In this document: one piece after another, positions 25,373-33,905 of the stretch
Layout of the letters: each line of letters starts with the position of its first letter
Numbering within the stretch: the first letter of the stretch is position 1
Assembly: GCF_000292525.1 (NCBI RefSeq)
Contig: NZ_AEYF01000044.1
Location: 186,001-250,000, forward strand
Length of the DNA: 64,000 nucleotides
Direction of reading: 5' to 3'
DNA from: Rhizobium sp. CCGE 510
Lineage (GTDB): Bacteria; Pseudomonadota; Alphaproteobacteria; Rhizobiales; Rhizobiaceae
Notes under the pieces: model-generated
Databases searched by the model: none
The model's input: the letters and a program-made list of their open reading frames with translations, nothing else
Told to the model about the DNA's origin: nothing
Made by a program: the position numbers and the translations under genes

Positions 25373-26323
25373 ATGACTATGAGCAATGCTTCGCATGACA
25401 AACCGGCAATGGATCCTGCCCTTCTCGCCAAGCTGACAGGCGGGCTTGGCGACAGGGGCAGGGTCGCCAAGATCTGCAGTTCCTTCGGGGAAGTCTACAG
25501 CGAATTCTTTCCCGACGTCATCAAGAGCGAGACCGGCCTCGACGTGACGGTCAACTATCTCGGCTGCGAGATCGGCTATAAGAACCACCTGATCGACGAT
25601 CTGAGCGCGAACGTCACCCTCGTCGACGTGACACTGCGCAACTGGTCGCAGAACATCACGCTTGCCTGCGGCAACGGTTTCGTCATCACGTTGATGGAGC
25701 ACCTGCTCGGCGCCACCGCCGATACGATCGAGGAGCCGGCCGACCGGCTGCTGTCGATCATCGAAATTGACCTCGCAGTGATGGTTTTCGACAAGATCGC
25801 CAAGGTGCTGCGCGGGGCCGTCAACGCACCCGGTGGTTTCGAACCGAGCCTTTCGGCCCCGCATGCGCTTGAGCTGCGCGTCCGGCCGCCGGAGGACCGC
25901 CCGGACGAATTCGCCGCCGCCATCAATATGTCGATCACGCTTGCCGGCATCGTCTCCGAATTTTCGTTGATGGTTCCGCAGACGGCGCTGCTCAAGACCA
26001 AGGTGACACCGCCGAAGCCGAAGCGCCAGGCGACCGGCAAGTCGGCGGAGTGGACCGAACAGTTGGGCGACCAGGTCCGCCGCTCGCATGTCACGCTCGA
26101 GGCCAAGATCAGACTGCAGGACCTGACGCTGCGCACGATATCGAAGCTGATGGTCGGCGACGTCATTCCGTTCCGCGACAGCGGCGACGTGCGCGTCGAG
26201 GTCAGCGCCAACAGCAAGGAATTGTATGTGTGCGAGTTCGGCCGTTCAGGCGAAAACTACATGGTCCGCGTCAAGGATACGATGAACTCGGATGACGAAC
26301 TCATCCGTCATTTAATGAATTAA
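25373..26323 (+). CDS. fliM: Flagellar switch protein FliM
   Basis: The 316-residue C-ring protein has a middle CheC-like domain (about 50-225) with ICSSFGEVYSEFFPDVIKSE and VFDKIAKVLRGAVNAPGGFE, and a C-terminal SpoA domain (about 235-315) with SHVTLEAKIRLQDLTLRTIS and KLMVGDVIPFRDSGDVRVEV. The first 25 residues (SNASHDKPAMDPALLAKLTG) do not show the enteric CheY-P-binding pattern LSQxEIDALL. An alternative start at 25379 is possible. It is immediately downstream of motA and 65 bp upstream of fliN. Confidence 0.92.
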   Translation: MTMSNASHDKPAMDPALLAKLTGGLGDRGRVAKICSSFGEVYSEFFPDVIKSETGLDVTVNYLGCEIGYKNHLIDDLSANVTLVDVTLRNWSQNITLACGNGFVITLMEHLLGATADTIEEPADRLLSIIEIDLAVMVFDKIAKVLRGAVNAPGGFEPSLSAPHALELRVRPPEDRPDEFAAAINMSITLAGIVSEFSLMVPQTALLKTKVTPPKPKRQATGKSAEWTEQLGDQVRRSHVTLEAKIRLQDLTLRTISKLMVGDVIPFRDSGDVRVEVSANSKELYVCEFGRSGENYMVRVKDTMNSDDELIRHLMN

Positions 26324-26388
26324 TCGGTTCTCTGGTTTTTGGGCTGCAAAGGCAGTTTGAGGCAAGTTTCAACTGGAATAGTGATTTC

Positions 26389-26976
26389 ATGGCTACGAAG
26401 AAAACACAGCAGAACAGCGACCTCTCCCTGGATCTTCCGGGCAGCGAAGCGGATCTCGACCAGGCGATCGACGATCTGCGTGGCGTGCTGAAGCAGGATG
26501 CCGACGGCGACCTGCCGCATTTTGGCGACGACCTGCAGAACGACGCCTTCGCAGCAGGAACCGATCTGGCGGCCTTCGGCGGCGAGATGTCGGAAACCCC
26601 GTTCGGCGGCGACGATTTCGGCGGCGATTTCGGTGCCGGCAATGCCAGCCCGGCGGCCGGCATGGATTTCGGCGACAGCTCCTCCTTCGACGCGTCGCCG
26701 GCTCCGCTCGGCAGTGCGCTGAATTCGAACTTCGACCTGATCATGGACATCCCGATCGACGTCCAGATCATGCTCGGCACCAGCCGCATGCAGGTCTCCG
26801 GCCTAATGAACCTCAATGAAGGGGCGACGATCGCCCTCGACAAGAAGATCGGCGAACCGGTCGAGATCATGGTGAATGGCCGCAGGATTGCACGCGGCGA
26901 GATTACGGTGCTTGATAACGACGACACGCGATTCGGTGTGAAACTGATAGAAGTTTTGAGTACGAAAAAAGCCTGA
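26389..26976 (+). CDS. fliN: Flagellar switch protein FliN with extended N-terminus
   Basis: The 195-residue protein ends in a SpoA domain (about 115-193): NFDLIMDIPIDVQIMLGTSR, MQVSGLMNLNEGATIALDKK and VEIMVNGRRIARGEITVLDN. The preceding 110 residues are Asp/Gly/Phe-rich and low-complexity (FGGDDFGGDFGAGNASPAAG), making it longer than enteric FliN (137). It polymerises with FliM in the lower C ring and is a docking site for FliH in other bacteria. Spacing to fliG is 28 bp. Confidence 0.94.
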   Translation: MATKKTQQNSDLSLDLPGSEADLDQAIDDLRGVLKQDADGDLPHFGDDLQNDAFAAGTDLAAFGGEMSETPFGGDDFGGDFGAGNASPAAGMDFGDSSSFDASPAPLGSALNSNFDLIMDIPIDVQIMLGTSRMQVSGLMNLNEGATIALDKKIGEPVEIMVNGRRIARGEITVLDNDDTRFGVKLIEVLSTKKA

Positions 26977-27004
26977 TCCCTGTGTGGGACGGAGAGGTTA
27001 GACC

Positions 27005-28045
27005 ATGATGGACTTTGACGATTTCGGCGGCGCGCTAGCCGGGAAACCGTTGACCCAGGCTGAAAAGGCGGCGGCTGTTCTTCTCGCTATGGGAAAGGGA
27101 GTCGCCGGCCGGCTGTTGAAATATTTCACCCAGGCCGAACTGCAGACCATTATCTCATCCGCCCAGTCGCTGCGCGCCATCCCACCGGATGAACTCTTGA
27201 TGCTCGTCGGCGAATTCGAAGACCTCTTCACCGAGGGCGCCGGACTGATGGACAATGCCAAGGCGATCGAGGCCATTCTGGAAGAAGGCCTGACGCCCGA
27301 CGAAGTCGACAGCTTACTCGGCCGCCGCACGGCATTCCAGGCCTACGAAACCTCGATCTGGGATCGTCTCAGCGAAGCGGAGCCGACGTTTGTCGCACAG
27401 TTCCTGCTGCGCGAACATCCGCAGACCGTTGCCTATATTCTTTCGATGATGCCTTCCAACTTCGGCGCCAAGGTGCTGCTGCAGCTCCCCGACAATCGCC
27501 GTGCCGACATCATGAACAGAACGGTCAACATGAAGGCCGTCAGCCCGAAGGCTGCGCAGATCATCGAGAACCAGGTCATGACGCTGCTTGCCGAGGTAGA
27601 GGCAGAGCGCAATGCTGCCGGCTCGACGAAGGTCGCCGATCTCATGAACGAACTCGACAAGCCGCAGGTCGACACGCTGCTCACCTCGTTGGAATCGATC
27701 AGCCGCGAATCCGTCAACAAGGTCCGCCCGAAGATCTTCCTGTTCGAGGACCTCATGTACATGCCGCAGCGCAGCCGCGTCCTGCTGCTCAACGACATCT
27801 CGACGGATGTGCTCACCGTCGCGCTGCGCGGTTCGCCGCCCGAGATCCGCGAATCGGTTCTCTCCGCCATCAGCCCGCGCCAGCGCCGCATGATCGAATC
27901 GGATCTGCAGGGCGGCATGGGCGGCGTCAATCCGCGCGAGATTGCCATTGCTCGGCGCGCCGTGGCGCAGGAAGCGATTCGCCTGGCCAACTCAGGCCAG
28001 ATCGAGCTTAAGGAGAAGGAAGGCGACGCTTCGGCAGCCGCCTAA
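27005..28045 (+). CDS. fliG: Flagellar motor switch protein FliG
   Basis: The 346-residue protein couples the C ring to the stator. Features: N-terminal FliF-binding part (LTQAEKAAAVLLAMGKGVAG), the EHPQ motif of the middle domain (LLREHPQTVAYILSMMPSNF), and the C-terminal torque helix region with VRPKIFLFEDLMYMPQRSRV and ISTDVLTVALRGSPPEIRES. A start at 27008 is equally possible because two ATGs are adjacent; GAGAGG lies just upstream. It closes the motA operon. No terminator follows; the next gap contains dispersed repeats. Confidence 0.95.
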   Translation: MMDFDDFGGALAGKPLTQAEKAAAVLLAMGKGVAGRLLKYFTQAELQTIISSAQSLRAIPPDELLMLVGEFEDLFTEGAGLMDNAKAIEAILEEGLTPDEVDSLLGRRTAFQAYETSIWDRLSEAEPTFVAQFLLREHPQTVAYILSMMPSNFGAKVLLQLPDNRRADIMNRTVNMKAVSPKAAQIIENQVMTLLAEVEAERNAAGSTKVADLMNELDKPQVDTLLTSLESISRESVNKVRPKIFLFEDLMYMPQRSRVLLLNDISTDVLTVALRGSPPEIRESVLSAISPRQRRMIESDLQGGMGGVNPREIAIARRAVAQEAIRLANSGQIELKEKEGDASAAA

Positions 28046-28094
28046 AGCCGGGTGCGCATTGACCTTCGTTCGTGCTATCCGTTTTCGCCCCAGG

Positions 28095-28148
28095 TTTTAT
28101 GCGTATCGGCCCCCGGGATACCGCTGCGCGCTTCCGGGGCGACATGCA
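28095..28148 (+). repeat. Dispersed intergenic palindromic repeat, copy 1 (divergent)
   Basis: TTTTATGCGTATCG, then a stretch with CCGCTGCGCGCTT and CGACATGCAT at the end, follows the same plan as the copies at 28278 and 42912 (tttt-gcatgtcg-...-aaaaccgctgcacactt-...-cgacatgc) but is the most diverged of the set. Confidence 0.45.
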
Positions 28149-28277
28149 TAGCACTCCGAGACTGTTGACAAATCCAGCCGCCCGCAAGGCGGCTGTTGAT
28201 CGCCGCGTCGCAGGCGACTACCCTTCCAGTATAGGCCGCGCTCTATAGCGCGTCGCAGGGAACCCGGTTTCCGCGGC

Positions 28278-28344
28278 GCGCTTTAGCTCTTTGTTTTGAT
28301 GCATGTCGTCATCCCAAAATCGCTGCACAGGTTTGGGCGAATGC
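28278..28344 (+). repeat. Dispersed intergenic palindromic repeat, copy 2
   Basis: It begins GCGCTTTAGCTCTTTG, continues TTTTGATGCATGTCGTCATC and ends GCTGCACAGGTTTGGGCGAA-TGC. Over the 67 bp it matches the copy at 42912-42979 at most positions, and both are preceded within 40 bp by GCGCGTCGCA. The left GCATGTCG and right GCGAATGC ends are partly complementary, giving a potential stem. Confidence 0.7.
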
Positions 28345-28382
28345 AGTAGCTGCTGCCTATTTATTTTACGGAGGGCCGCGTC

Positions 28383-29462
28383 TTGGCAGACGATGACAAG
28401 GACAGCAAAACAGAAGCCCCGACCGCGAAAAAGCAAAGCGATGCCGCTGACAAAGGCAACGTGCCGTTTTCGCGCGAGCTGTCGATCTTCGCGACCATCC
28501 TTGCCACCTATATCTATCTGGTGTTCTTCCTTCCCGACAGTGTCGGGCGCATGACTGAAACGCTGCGCGACATCTTTGAGCAACCCGACCAGTGGAAGAT
28601 CGAGACGGGGCCGGATGCGCTTTCGCTGTTCGTCAAGCTCGGCTGGGCATGTGCGGCACTGCTGGCGCCCGCCTTAATTCTGTTCATGGTGTTCGGAATC
28701 GCCTCCTCCATCTTCCAGAACCTGCCGACGCCGGTGCTTGAACGCATCCGGCCGCAAGCGTCGCGCATCTCTCCCGCTAAAGGCTGGGAACGGCTCTTCA
28801 GCCTGCCGGGCCTCGTCGAGTTCGGAAAATCGCTGTTCAAGGTCGTCGTCGTCGGGGTGATCCTGTTTTTCGTGCTGAGGAGCGAATATTTCAGCTCGAT
28901 CGACGCGATGTTCTCCGACCCGCAGACGATCCTGGTGCGGATCTCGACAGCGATGCGCAAGATCATCATCGTCGTGCTGATCGCCACCGCGATCGTGGCG
29001 ATCGCCGATGTCTTCTGGACGCGCCATCACTGGTTCACCGAGCTGAAGATGACGCGGCACGAGATCAAGGAAGAAAACAAGCAGGCGCAGGGCGACCCCT
29101 TCGTCAAGGGCCGGCAGCGCTCGCTGATGCGCGACCGCGCGCGCCGGCGGATGATCGCCAATGTCGATCGGGCGACGCTCGTCATCGCCAACCCGACGCA
29201 CTATGCGGTGGCGCTGCGCTACGCCCGCGAAGAAAACGACGCGCCGGTGGTGCTGGCCAAGGGCCAGGACCTCATTGCGCTCAAAATCAGGGAGATTGCC
29301 GAAAAAAACGGCATCCCGGTGTTCGAGGATCCGCCGCTTGCGCGCTCCATGTTTGCGCAAGTCTCGATCGATAGTGTCATACCGTCAGTCTTCTATAAGG
29401 CCGTTGCGGAGCTGATCCACCGGGTCTACGCCGCAGATGCCAAGAACAAACGGGTAAGATAA
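28383..29462 (+). CDS. flhB: Flagellar export switch protein FlhB
   Basis: The 359-residue protein starts at TTG (GGAGG 7 nt upstream) with MADDDKDSKTEAPTAKKQSD. It has four membrane helices within 30-215 (RELSIFATILATYIYLVFFL; FKVVVVGVILFFVLRSEYFS) and the cytoplasmic FlhB-C domain. The autocleavage motif NPTH occurs in VIANPTHYAVALRY at Asn270, with GQDLIALKIREIAEKNGIPV following. FlhB sets export specificity together with FliK, switching from hook to filament substrates. Only a 5-bp gap separates it from the next small gene. Confidence 0.96.
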   Translation: MADDDKDSKTEAPTAKKQSDAADKGNVPFSRELSIFATILATYIYLVFFLPDSVGRMTETLRDIFEQPDQWKIETGPDALSLFVKLGWACAALLAPALILFMVFGIASSIFQNLPTPVLERIRPQASRISPAKGWERLFSLPGLVEFGKSLFKVVVVGVILFFVLRSEYFSSIDAMFSDPQTILVRISTAMRKIIIVVLIATAIVAIADVFWTRHHWFTELKMTRHEIKEENKQAQGDPFVKGRQRSLMRDRARRRMIANVDRATLVIANPTHYAVALRYAREENDAPVVLAKGQDLIALKIREIAEKNGIPVFEDPPLARSMFAQVSIDSVIPSVFYKAVAELIHRVYAADAKNKRVR

Positions 29463-29467
29463 GCCGA

Positions 29468-29911
29468 ATGAAAAAATGCCCCCACTCTACCCAGCGTGAA
29501 AAGATCCTCGCAGTTGCGATCAGCCCGGTCGCCACGGAACTGCGCCTTCTGGATGCTTCTGACCTTATCTCACTGCTGCGCTTCGAGTATTACGGCAACC
29601 TTTCCGATCTCGTCGCTTCGGCGGCGGAGCTTTTCTTTCATCCAGGCACGGTGAATTTCGGCCTGGGCGGCAATTATACGCTGGAATGGGGCGGCAAGCC
29701 GGAAGTCGTTCTCGATCTGGAAATCAAGCCGCGCGGCGTCACCGTTTATGCACAGCTGACGCTTGCCGAAGATCACGCCGGCATCGAGATCAACCATATC
29801 GCTTTCCAGAATCCCTCGGCCGATCCCGACGAAAACACCGTTTTCCTCCAAAAGAGCCTCCGGGAAGCGCGCTACAACGTCAATCAGTCGCCCCAGGCGC
29901 TGGCGGGCTGA
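29468..29911 (+). CDS. Conserved protein of unknown function downstream of flhB
   Basis: The 147-residue product is soluble, with no signal peptide or membrane helix. Helical N-terminal half (LLDASDLISLLRFEYYGNLS, DLVASAAELFFHPGTVNFGL) and beta-rich second half (YTLEWGGKPEVVLDLEIKPR, GVTVYAQLTLAEDHAGIEIN). I recognise no named domain. It is 5 bp after flhB on the same strand, so very likely co-transcribed, and a gene of similar size sits at the same place in S. meliloti; a role in export or motility is inferred only from that. A first ATG at 29468 is the only reasonable start. Confidence 0.8.
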   Translation: MKKCPHSTQREKILAVAISPVATELRLLDASDLISLLRFEYYGNLSDLVASAAELFFHPGTVNFGLGGNYTLEWGGKPEVVLDLEIKPRGVTVYAQLTLAEDHAGIEINHIAFQNPSADPDENTVFLQKSLREARYNVNQSPQALAG

Positions 29912-30009
29912 CATCTCCAGCACAACCAAGCTTTCATCCATCCTTCGACAGCGCATCGGCCGACAGTCGCAAACGTTTTTCAAAGTGAAAGAGCCCTGCC
30001 CGCGGGGCC

Positions 30010-30756
30010 TCAGCTGATGTAGCCGAGCCGGATCGCCTTGGCGATCGCCTGGATGCGATTGACGGAATCGAGTTTGATGGTCGCCGAGCCGAGATAGGCG
30101 TTCACGGTGTGCACGGACAGGCCGAGCTTGTCGGCGATCTCTTCGCTGATGCGACCGTCGCCGGCGAGCTGGAGACAGGCAATCTCGCGTTCGCTGAGCG
30201 CCTCGGCGGTGGCCGTGCGGCGTTCGTCGAGCGAGAGCAGATCCATCATGATATGGCAGCAGCGACCGTGCAGCTCGACGATCGTATCGCTAGAGGGATC
30301 AATTTCATCGCCGGTGAAAAGGATGAACCCGTTGCCGACAGCGCCGAGCCGCACTGGAAAGGCAAGGCCGGAAAAAGGCACAATACCGTCCTGCAGCCGC
30401 GTCATGAACGGGGCGAAGTCCGCAGGACCAGGTGCCGCACGGTCGTAACCGCCGGCCCATGAGAGCGGCAACAAAGACTTCTCGATATGTTCGAGAAGGA
30501 TATCGCCATAGGCATCCGTGAAGGCCTTGCCGAAACCGGCATTGGAAGACCCCCAGTTCTCGAGTTCGCAGACAAGGCGCTGCTTTGCTGGAAGACCCGA
30601 GCCGCTGACTCGGAAAATCGCGAACCCTTGAGCATCGGCGAGCTTCTGCATCGCAATCAGCCGCGGGAAAAGATCGGACCGGCTGGAAATCCTGTTCACA
30701 CGCACCATGCGCAGCTGCTCGGCGCTGCTCATCGTCCTGGCTGATGGATGCCCCAT
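30010..30756 (-). CDS. visR: LuxR-type flagellar master regulator VisR
   Basis: The 248-residue protein has an autoinducer-binding-like N-domain (about 15-165; VRVNRISSRSDLFPRLIAMQ, FTDAYGDILLEHIEKSLLPL) and a C-terminal LuxR HTH (LSEREIACLQLAGDGRISEE, IADKLGLSVHTVNAYLGSAT). VisR acts with VisN as a heteromer at the top of the motility cascade in S. meliloti, activating rem; no acyl-homoserine lactone dependence is established. It follows visN after 8 bp. The residues that bind lactones in LuxR are not obviously kept. Confidence 0.92.
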   Translation of the reverse strand: MGHPSARTMSSAEQLRMVRVNRISSRSDLFPRLIAMQKLADAQGFAIFRVSGSGLPAKQRLVCELENWGSSNAGFGKAFTDAYGDILLEHIEKSLLPLSWAGGYDRAAPGPADFAPFMTRLQDGIVPFSGLAFPVRLGAVGNGFILFTGDEIDPSSDTIVELHGRCCHIMMDLLSLDERRTATAEALSEREIACLQLAGDGRISEEIADKLGLSVHTVNAYLGSATIKLDSVNRIQAIAKAIRLGYIS

Positions 30757-30764
30757 AGATCCCC

Positions 30765-31511
30765 CTATACGAGATTATTGCGGACGGCGAAGGCAATCGC
30801 CTCGGACCGGGTCTTGGTCGCCGTCTTGCGCATCACACTGGTGATGTAGTTGTTGATGGTATTGCGGGAGATTCCGAGGATCATGGCGATCTCGTCGCTG
30901 GTCTTGCCCTCGGCGATCCAGAAGAGGCATTCCAGCTCGCGGTCCGTCAATTCGAAATCGCGGTCGACCCTCGTACCACCGCAGCGGAGGAAACTCGCGA
31001 CATAACCCGCAAGCAGGCCCACATCTCGCAGGCGCTCCGGCGAAAGGATGAACCCCTCGCCGAACAGGAACATCAGGGCCAGCCGCGACCGGCCGACATT
31101 GAAGGTGAGAGAACAATATTGACGGCTGGCGCCGTCCGGCACGTCGGCATTGTCAGGCATAAGAGCGAAATTCGGCTGGAACACCTGCATGCATTTTTCC
31201 AGCTCCGTCGAACGGGCATAGCCGCGAACCAGATCATTGGCGATACCCCTGACCAGATCAAAGGGCCAATCCGACGAAACAATGAAATCGAGACCACTTT
31301 CCTGGAGGAGATCGCAGCGCGCCAGAAGGTAGTGCGAAGCACCCACATACTCGGTCAGCGCCCGCAGACCGGACTGCAACCTGCCAGTGTTGGCGACGCC
31401 GTGCAGGCGTTGGAGGAGTTGATCGCGCGGCAACAGATCCGGCACCACCGCGCTTGCGAAATTCGCCATCTGCCTCTCGCCTTTGCTCACCTGAATTACG
31501 TTCATATCCAT
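30765..31511 (-). CDS. visN: LuxR-type flagellar master regulator VisN
   Basis: The ATG at 31511 gives a 248-residue protein starting MDMNVIQVSKGERQMANFAS, the same size as VisR; the frame runs 105 bp further upstream but that leader is unlikely. Ligand-binding-like N-domain (GLRALTEYVGASHYLLARCD; SSDWPFDLVRGIANDLVRGY) and a LuxR HTH (LTDRELECLFWIAEGKTSDE, ILGISRNTINNYITSVMRKT). With VisR it is the class IA motility regulator. The promoter lies in the 490-bp gap upstream, which also shows AT-rich stretches. Confidence 0.92.
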   Translation of the reverse strand: MDMNVIQVSKGERQMANFASAVVPDLLPRDQLLQRLHGVANTGRLQSGLRALTEYVGASHYLLARCDLLQESGLDFIVSSDWPFDLVRGIANDLVRGYARSTELEKCMQVFQPNFALMPDNADVPDGASRQYCSLTFNVGRSRLALMFLFGEGFILSPERLRDVGLLAGYVASFLRCGGTRVDRDFELTDRELECLFWIAEGKTSDEIAMILGISRNTINNYITSVMRKTATKTRSEAIAFAVRNNLV

Positions 31512-32001
31512 TGGCAATGTCCTGCGGCTGAGAAACGATCGAACTCGGTGCAACAGCAATTTTTCTGTATGGGATTCAGTTGAAGTTCCGCTCGAAGCCC
31601 ATTTCGAATCACCCAAGGGTAAGCCAGCCGATGCAAATCACCATCTCCGACTTCTAAGGATTTACTTTCGCTGCCGCCCATGCCCTGATTCGATGACCAA
31701 TTCCACCCCTCAAGATATAGGGGAGGCTAAGGTGATTCTGGGGGTATCGCAACGTCATTCGCGTTTTACGCGAGTTCGCCTTGATAAATTTCTCTACGGC
31801 GACACTTTTCGGCATCATGCTCCGGTGCGGTCGGATCTATTCCTGGTTCCGATGCTGAATGCCCGACATTTACAGTTACGTCTTCCAGACCAGCACCGGT
31901 GAGCGGTCCGTCATTTGTTTGCGGGAACCGACAACGATCCCGTTGCAGGAAATCAAGCCTGGCGCACATATGAAAAAGGCCGGTTGCCCGGCCTTTTTTT
32001 C
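31512..32001. other. Intergenic region visN / fliF
   Basis: No convincing gene occurs in these 490 bp; a 69-codon frame at 31693-31902 has no recognisable features. The right end contains the fliF terminator (31973-31998). A small inverted repeat CCCCT-N8-AGGGG lies at 31706-31723 in the presumed visN promoter region. Base composition is less GC-rich than the flanking genes, as expected for a regulated promoter. Confidence 0.55.
31973..31998 (-). terminator. Rho-independent terminator after fliF
   Basis: An 11-bp stem AAAAAGGCCGG / CCGGCCTTTTT with a 4-nt loop is followed on the minus strand by the rest of a T-run. It begins 3 bp past the fliF stop. It is symmetrical enough to act in both directions. 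Confidence 0.85.
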
Positions 32002-33693
32002 TCACGCTGCCTCGTCGATCGCCCATTTCCGGAGGATTTTCGCGGCGCGTTCCTCGTTGATCTCGACCATGCGGGAGAGCTTGCGCTCCGGGCCTTCCTT
32101 GACGCGGCGATTGAAGTTTCCGTCGTCGTCGCCGAGGCTGAGCAGATCCTCGGTGCTGTCGAAGCCGAAGTCGGAGCCGAAGCCGTCCATGAGGGCTCCT
32201 CCGGGCGCGCCTGCGGAGGGCGCGAAGTCCGGAAGCTCGAGGCCGGCCGCCTCCGGCGTGGCGTCGCCGAGAACCGAGGAGCTGCCATTGCCGCTGACGC
32301 TGCGCACCAGAGGCCGCAGGCCCATCCAGACCACCACGAAGGCGACCGCGACGAAGGCAAGAGAGTTGATGATGCCGGCGAGGTTGCGGCTCAGCATATC
32401 CATGACGCGGACACCACCGGTGGCGTCTTCGAGCAGTTGGTTCTCAAGGAAGTCCATGGCGGTGACGGTGACCACGTCGCCGCGCTTAGCGTCGATGCCG
32501 GACGCCGAAGCGACGATCTTCTGCATTTCGGCAACATAGGCATCGATCTTGGCCTGGTCGGCGGGCTCGCCGACCATCTTGGCAATGCGACCCTTGTTGA
32601 CCACCACGGCAATCGACAGCTTCTCGACCTTGTAGCTGTTGCGGGTCGTCGCCGTCGTCTTGCTGTTGATTTCGTAGTTGGTCTGCTCTTCGCGCTTGTC
32701 GGACTTGTCCTGCGATTCAGGCCCGGCGGAGCCGCCGGCCTCGGGAGCCGCCTGCGGAATGTTCTGCTCGACTGTCGTTGCACTGTCCGACTGTTTCTGC
32801 TGCGACTGCTGGGCTTCCTTCGTCGAGCGGACCGAGCGTTCGACCTTGGATTCGGGATCGTAGGTCGTTTCCTGGATTTGCTGGGCGTCCGTGTTGAGAT
32901 CGGCGGTGACGCTGGAACGGAAGTTGTCCATGCCGAGAAAGGGTGCCAGCGCCTTGTCGATGTTGGATTCGACTTCCTGCTGAACGTTCTGGACGATGGT
33001 CAGCGAGCGGTTCAGCGAGCTGTTGCTCGCTTCATCGCCGGAAGCGAGCAACTGACCGGCGGAATCGAGGATGGTCACGTCATCGACGTCAAGCCCCGGC
33101 ACGGCCGAGGCGACGAGGTGGCGGATCGAGGTCGCTGCACTGCGCCCGGTAGTGGCGCTGGCGCGAATCATGACGGAGGCGGTCGGCTTCTGCTCCGCCT
33201 TTCGGAAATTTCCAACCTCCGGCATGACGATATGCACGCGCGCGGCGGTGATGCCGGAGATCGACTGAATGGTGCGGGCGATTTCACCTTCCAGCGCTCG
33301 AACCCGCGTCACCTCCTGCATGAAGGAGGTCAGGCCGAGGGAGCCGACATTGTCGAAGAGTTCGTAACCGGCATTGGCGCTGTTCGGCAGGCCGCGCTCG
33401 GCAAGCAACAGCCGGGCCTTGCCGGTCATCCCTGCGGGGACGCTGATACTGGTGCCATCCGTACCGACCTGGAAATCGACGTTGGCTTCGGCAAGCGCCA
33501 TGCTGATCTGGTTGAGGTCCGGCGAATCCAGACCGACATAGAGCGTTTCCTGTGCCGGCTTGTTGACGAAAAGGGCGGCCGCAAGAACGATTGCGATGGA
33601 GGCGGCACCGACGCCTCCGAGAATCATCAGGCGTGTTCGGCCAAGGGAACTGAAGTTTTTAAAGATCTGAACTAATTGATTTAACAGATTCAT
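32002..33693 (-). CDS. fliF: Flagellar MS-ring protein FliF
   Basis: From the ATG at 33693 the 563-residue protein begins MNLLNQLVQIFKNFSSLGRT, with a membrane helix at about 22-44. It shows the YscJ/FliF lipoprotein-like domain (ETLYVGLDSPDLNQISMALA), LRALEGEIARTIQSISGITA and VHIVMPEVGNFRKAEQKPTA, then the C-terminal helix near residue 450 and a FliG-binding tail (ERKLSRMVEINEERAAKILR). It seeds basal-body assembly. The longer frame to 33864 is rejected, as no FliF motif precedes residue 1 as given. It lies 212 bp downstream of cheT, so may be read from the che operon or its own promoter. Confidence 0.95.
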   Translation of the reverse strand: MNLLNQLVQIFKNFSSLGRTRLMILGGVGAASIAIVLAAALFVNKPAQETLYVGLDSPDLNQISMALAEANVDFQVGTDGTSISVPAGMTGKARLLLAERGLPNSANAGYELFDNVGSLGLTSFMQEVTRVRALEGEIARTIQSISGITAARVHIVMPEVGNFRKAEQKPTASVMIRASATTGRSAATSIRHLVASAVPGLDVDDVTILDSAGQLLASGDEASNSSLNRSLTIVQNVQQEVESNIDKALAPFLGMDNFRSSVTADLNTDAQQIQETTYDPESKVERSVRSTKEAQQSQQKQSDSATTVEQNIPQAAPEAGGSAGPESQDKSDKREEQTNYEINSKTTATTRNSYKVEKLSIAVVVNKGRIAKMVGEPADQAKIDAYVAEMQKIVASASGIDAKRGDVVTVTAMDFLENQLLEDATGGVRVMDMLSRNLAGIINSLAFVAVAFVVVWMGLRPLVRSVSGNGSSSVLGDATPEAAGLELPDFAPSAGAPGGALMDGFGSDFGFDSTEDLLSLGDDDGNFNRRVKEGPERKLSRMVEINEERAAKILRKWAIDEAA

Positions 33694-33905
33694 TCTGTTC
33701 TCGCACGATTCGTCAAAGACAAAGCAGGCTGATTGCCTCAGCTGACGAATAGTCGGCGAAACTTGTGCGAGCGTTTCGTGAAGCGCCGGCGGGAGCAAAA
33801 AAGGGCCGAATGAATGCGTCCCAAAACTTCGCAGCGGTTTTGGGAAACAACATCCACAAATCAAGACTTGAAGCGCCGTATGAATCCGGTTTGACGCGAT
33901 GCGCC

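Larger units (their letters stand above)
28046..28382. other. Intergenic region fliG / flhB with two dispersed repeat copies
   Basis: There is no gene in this 337-bp stretch. It carries two copies of a short palindromic repeat family (28095-28148 and 28278-28344) and a short GC-rich inverted repeat, CCGCCCGCAAGGCGGC-like, near 28180. GGAGG at 28371-28375 is the ribosome binding site of the TTG-started flhB. Whether flhB has its own promoter here or is read from motA is not evident. Confidence 0.6.

Noticed and set aside
31693..31902. 69-codon frame between visN and fliF
   Set aside because: No ribosome binding site, hydrophobic segment or recognisable motif; probably part of the visN upstream region.
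31973..31998. Possibility that the hairpin after fliF is another dispersed repeat copy
   Set aside because: It has the classical stem plus T-run form and shares no core sequence with the repeat family.
33820..33844. Hairpin CCCAAAAC / GTTTTGGG between cheT and fliF as a terminator
   Set aside because: Only an 8-bp AT-rich stem with a 9-nt loop and no T-run on the minus strand, so transcript ending is not supported.
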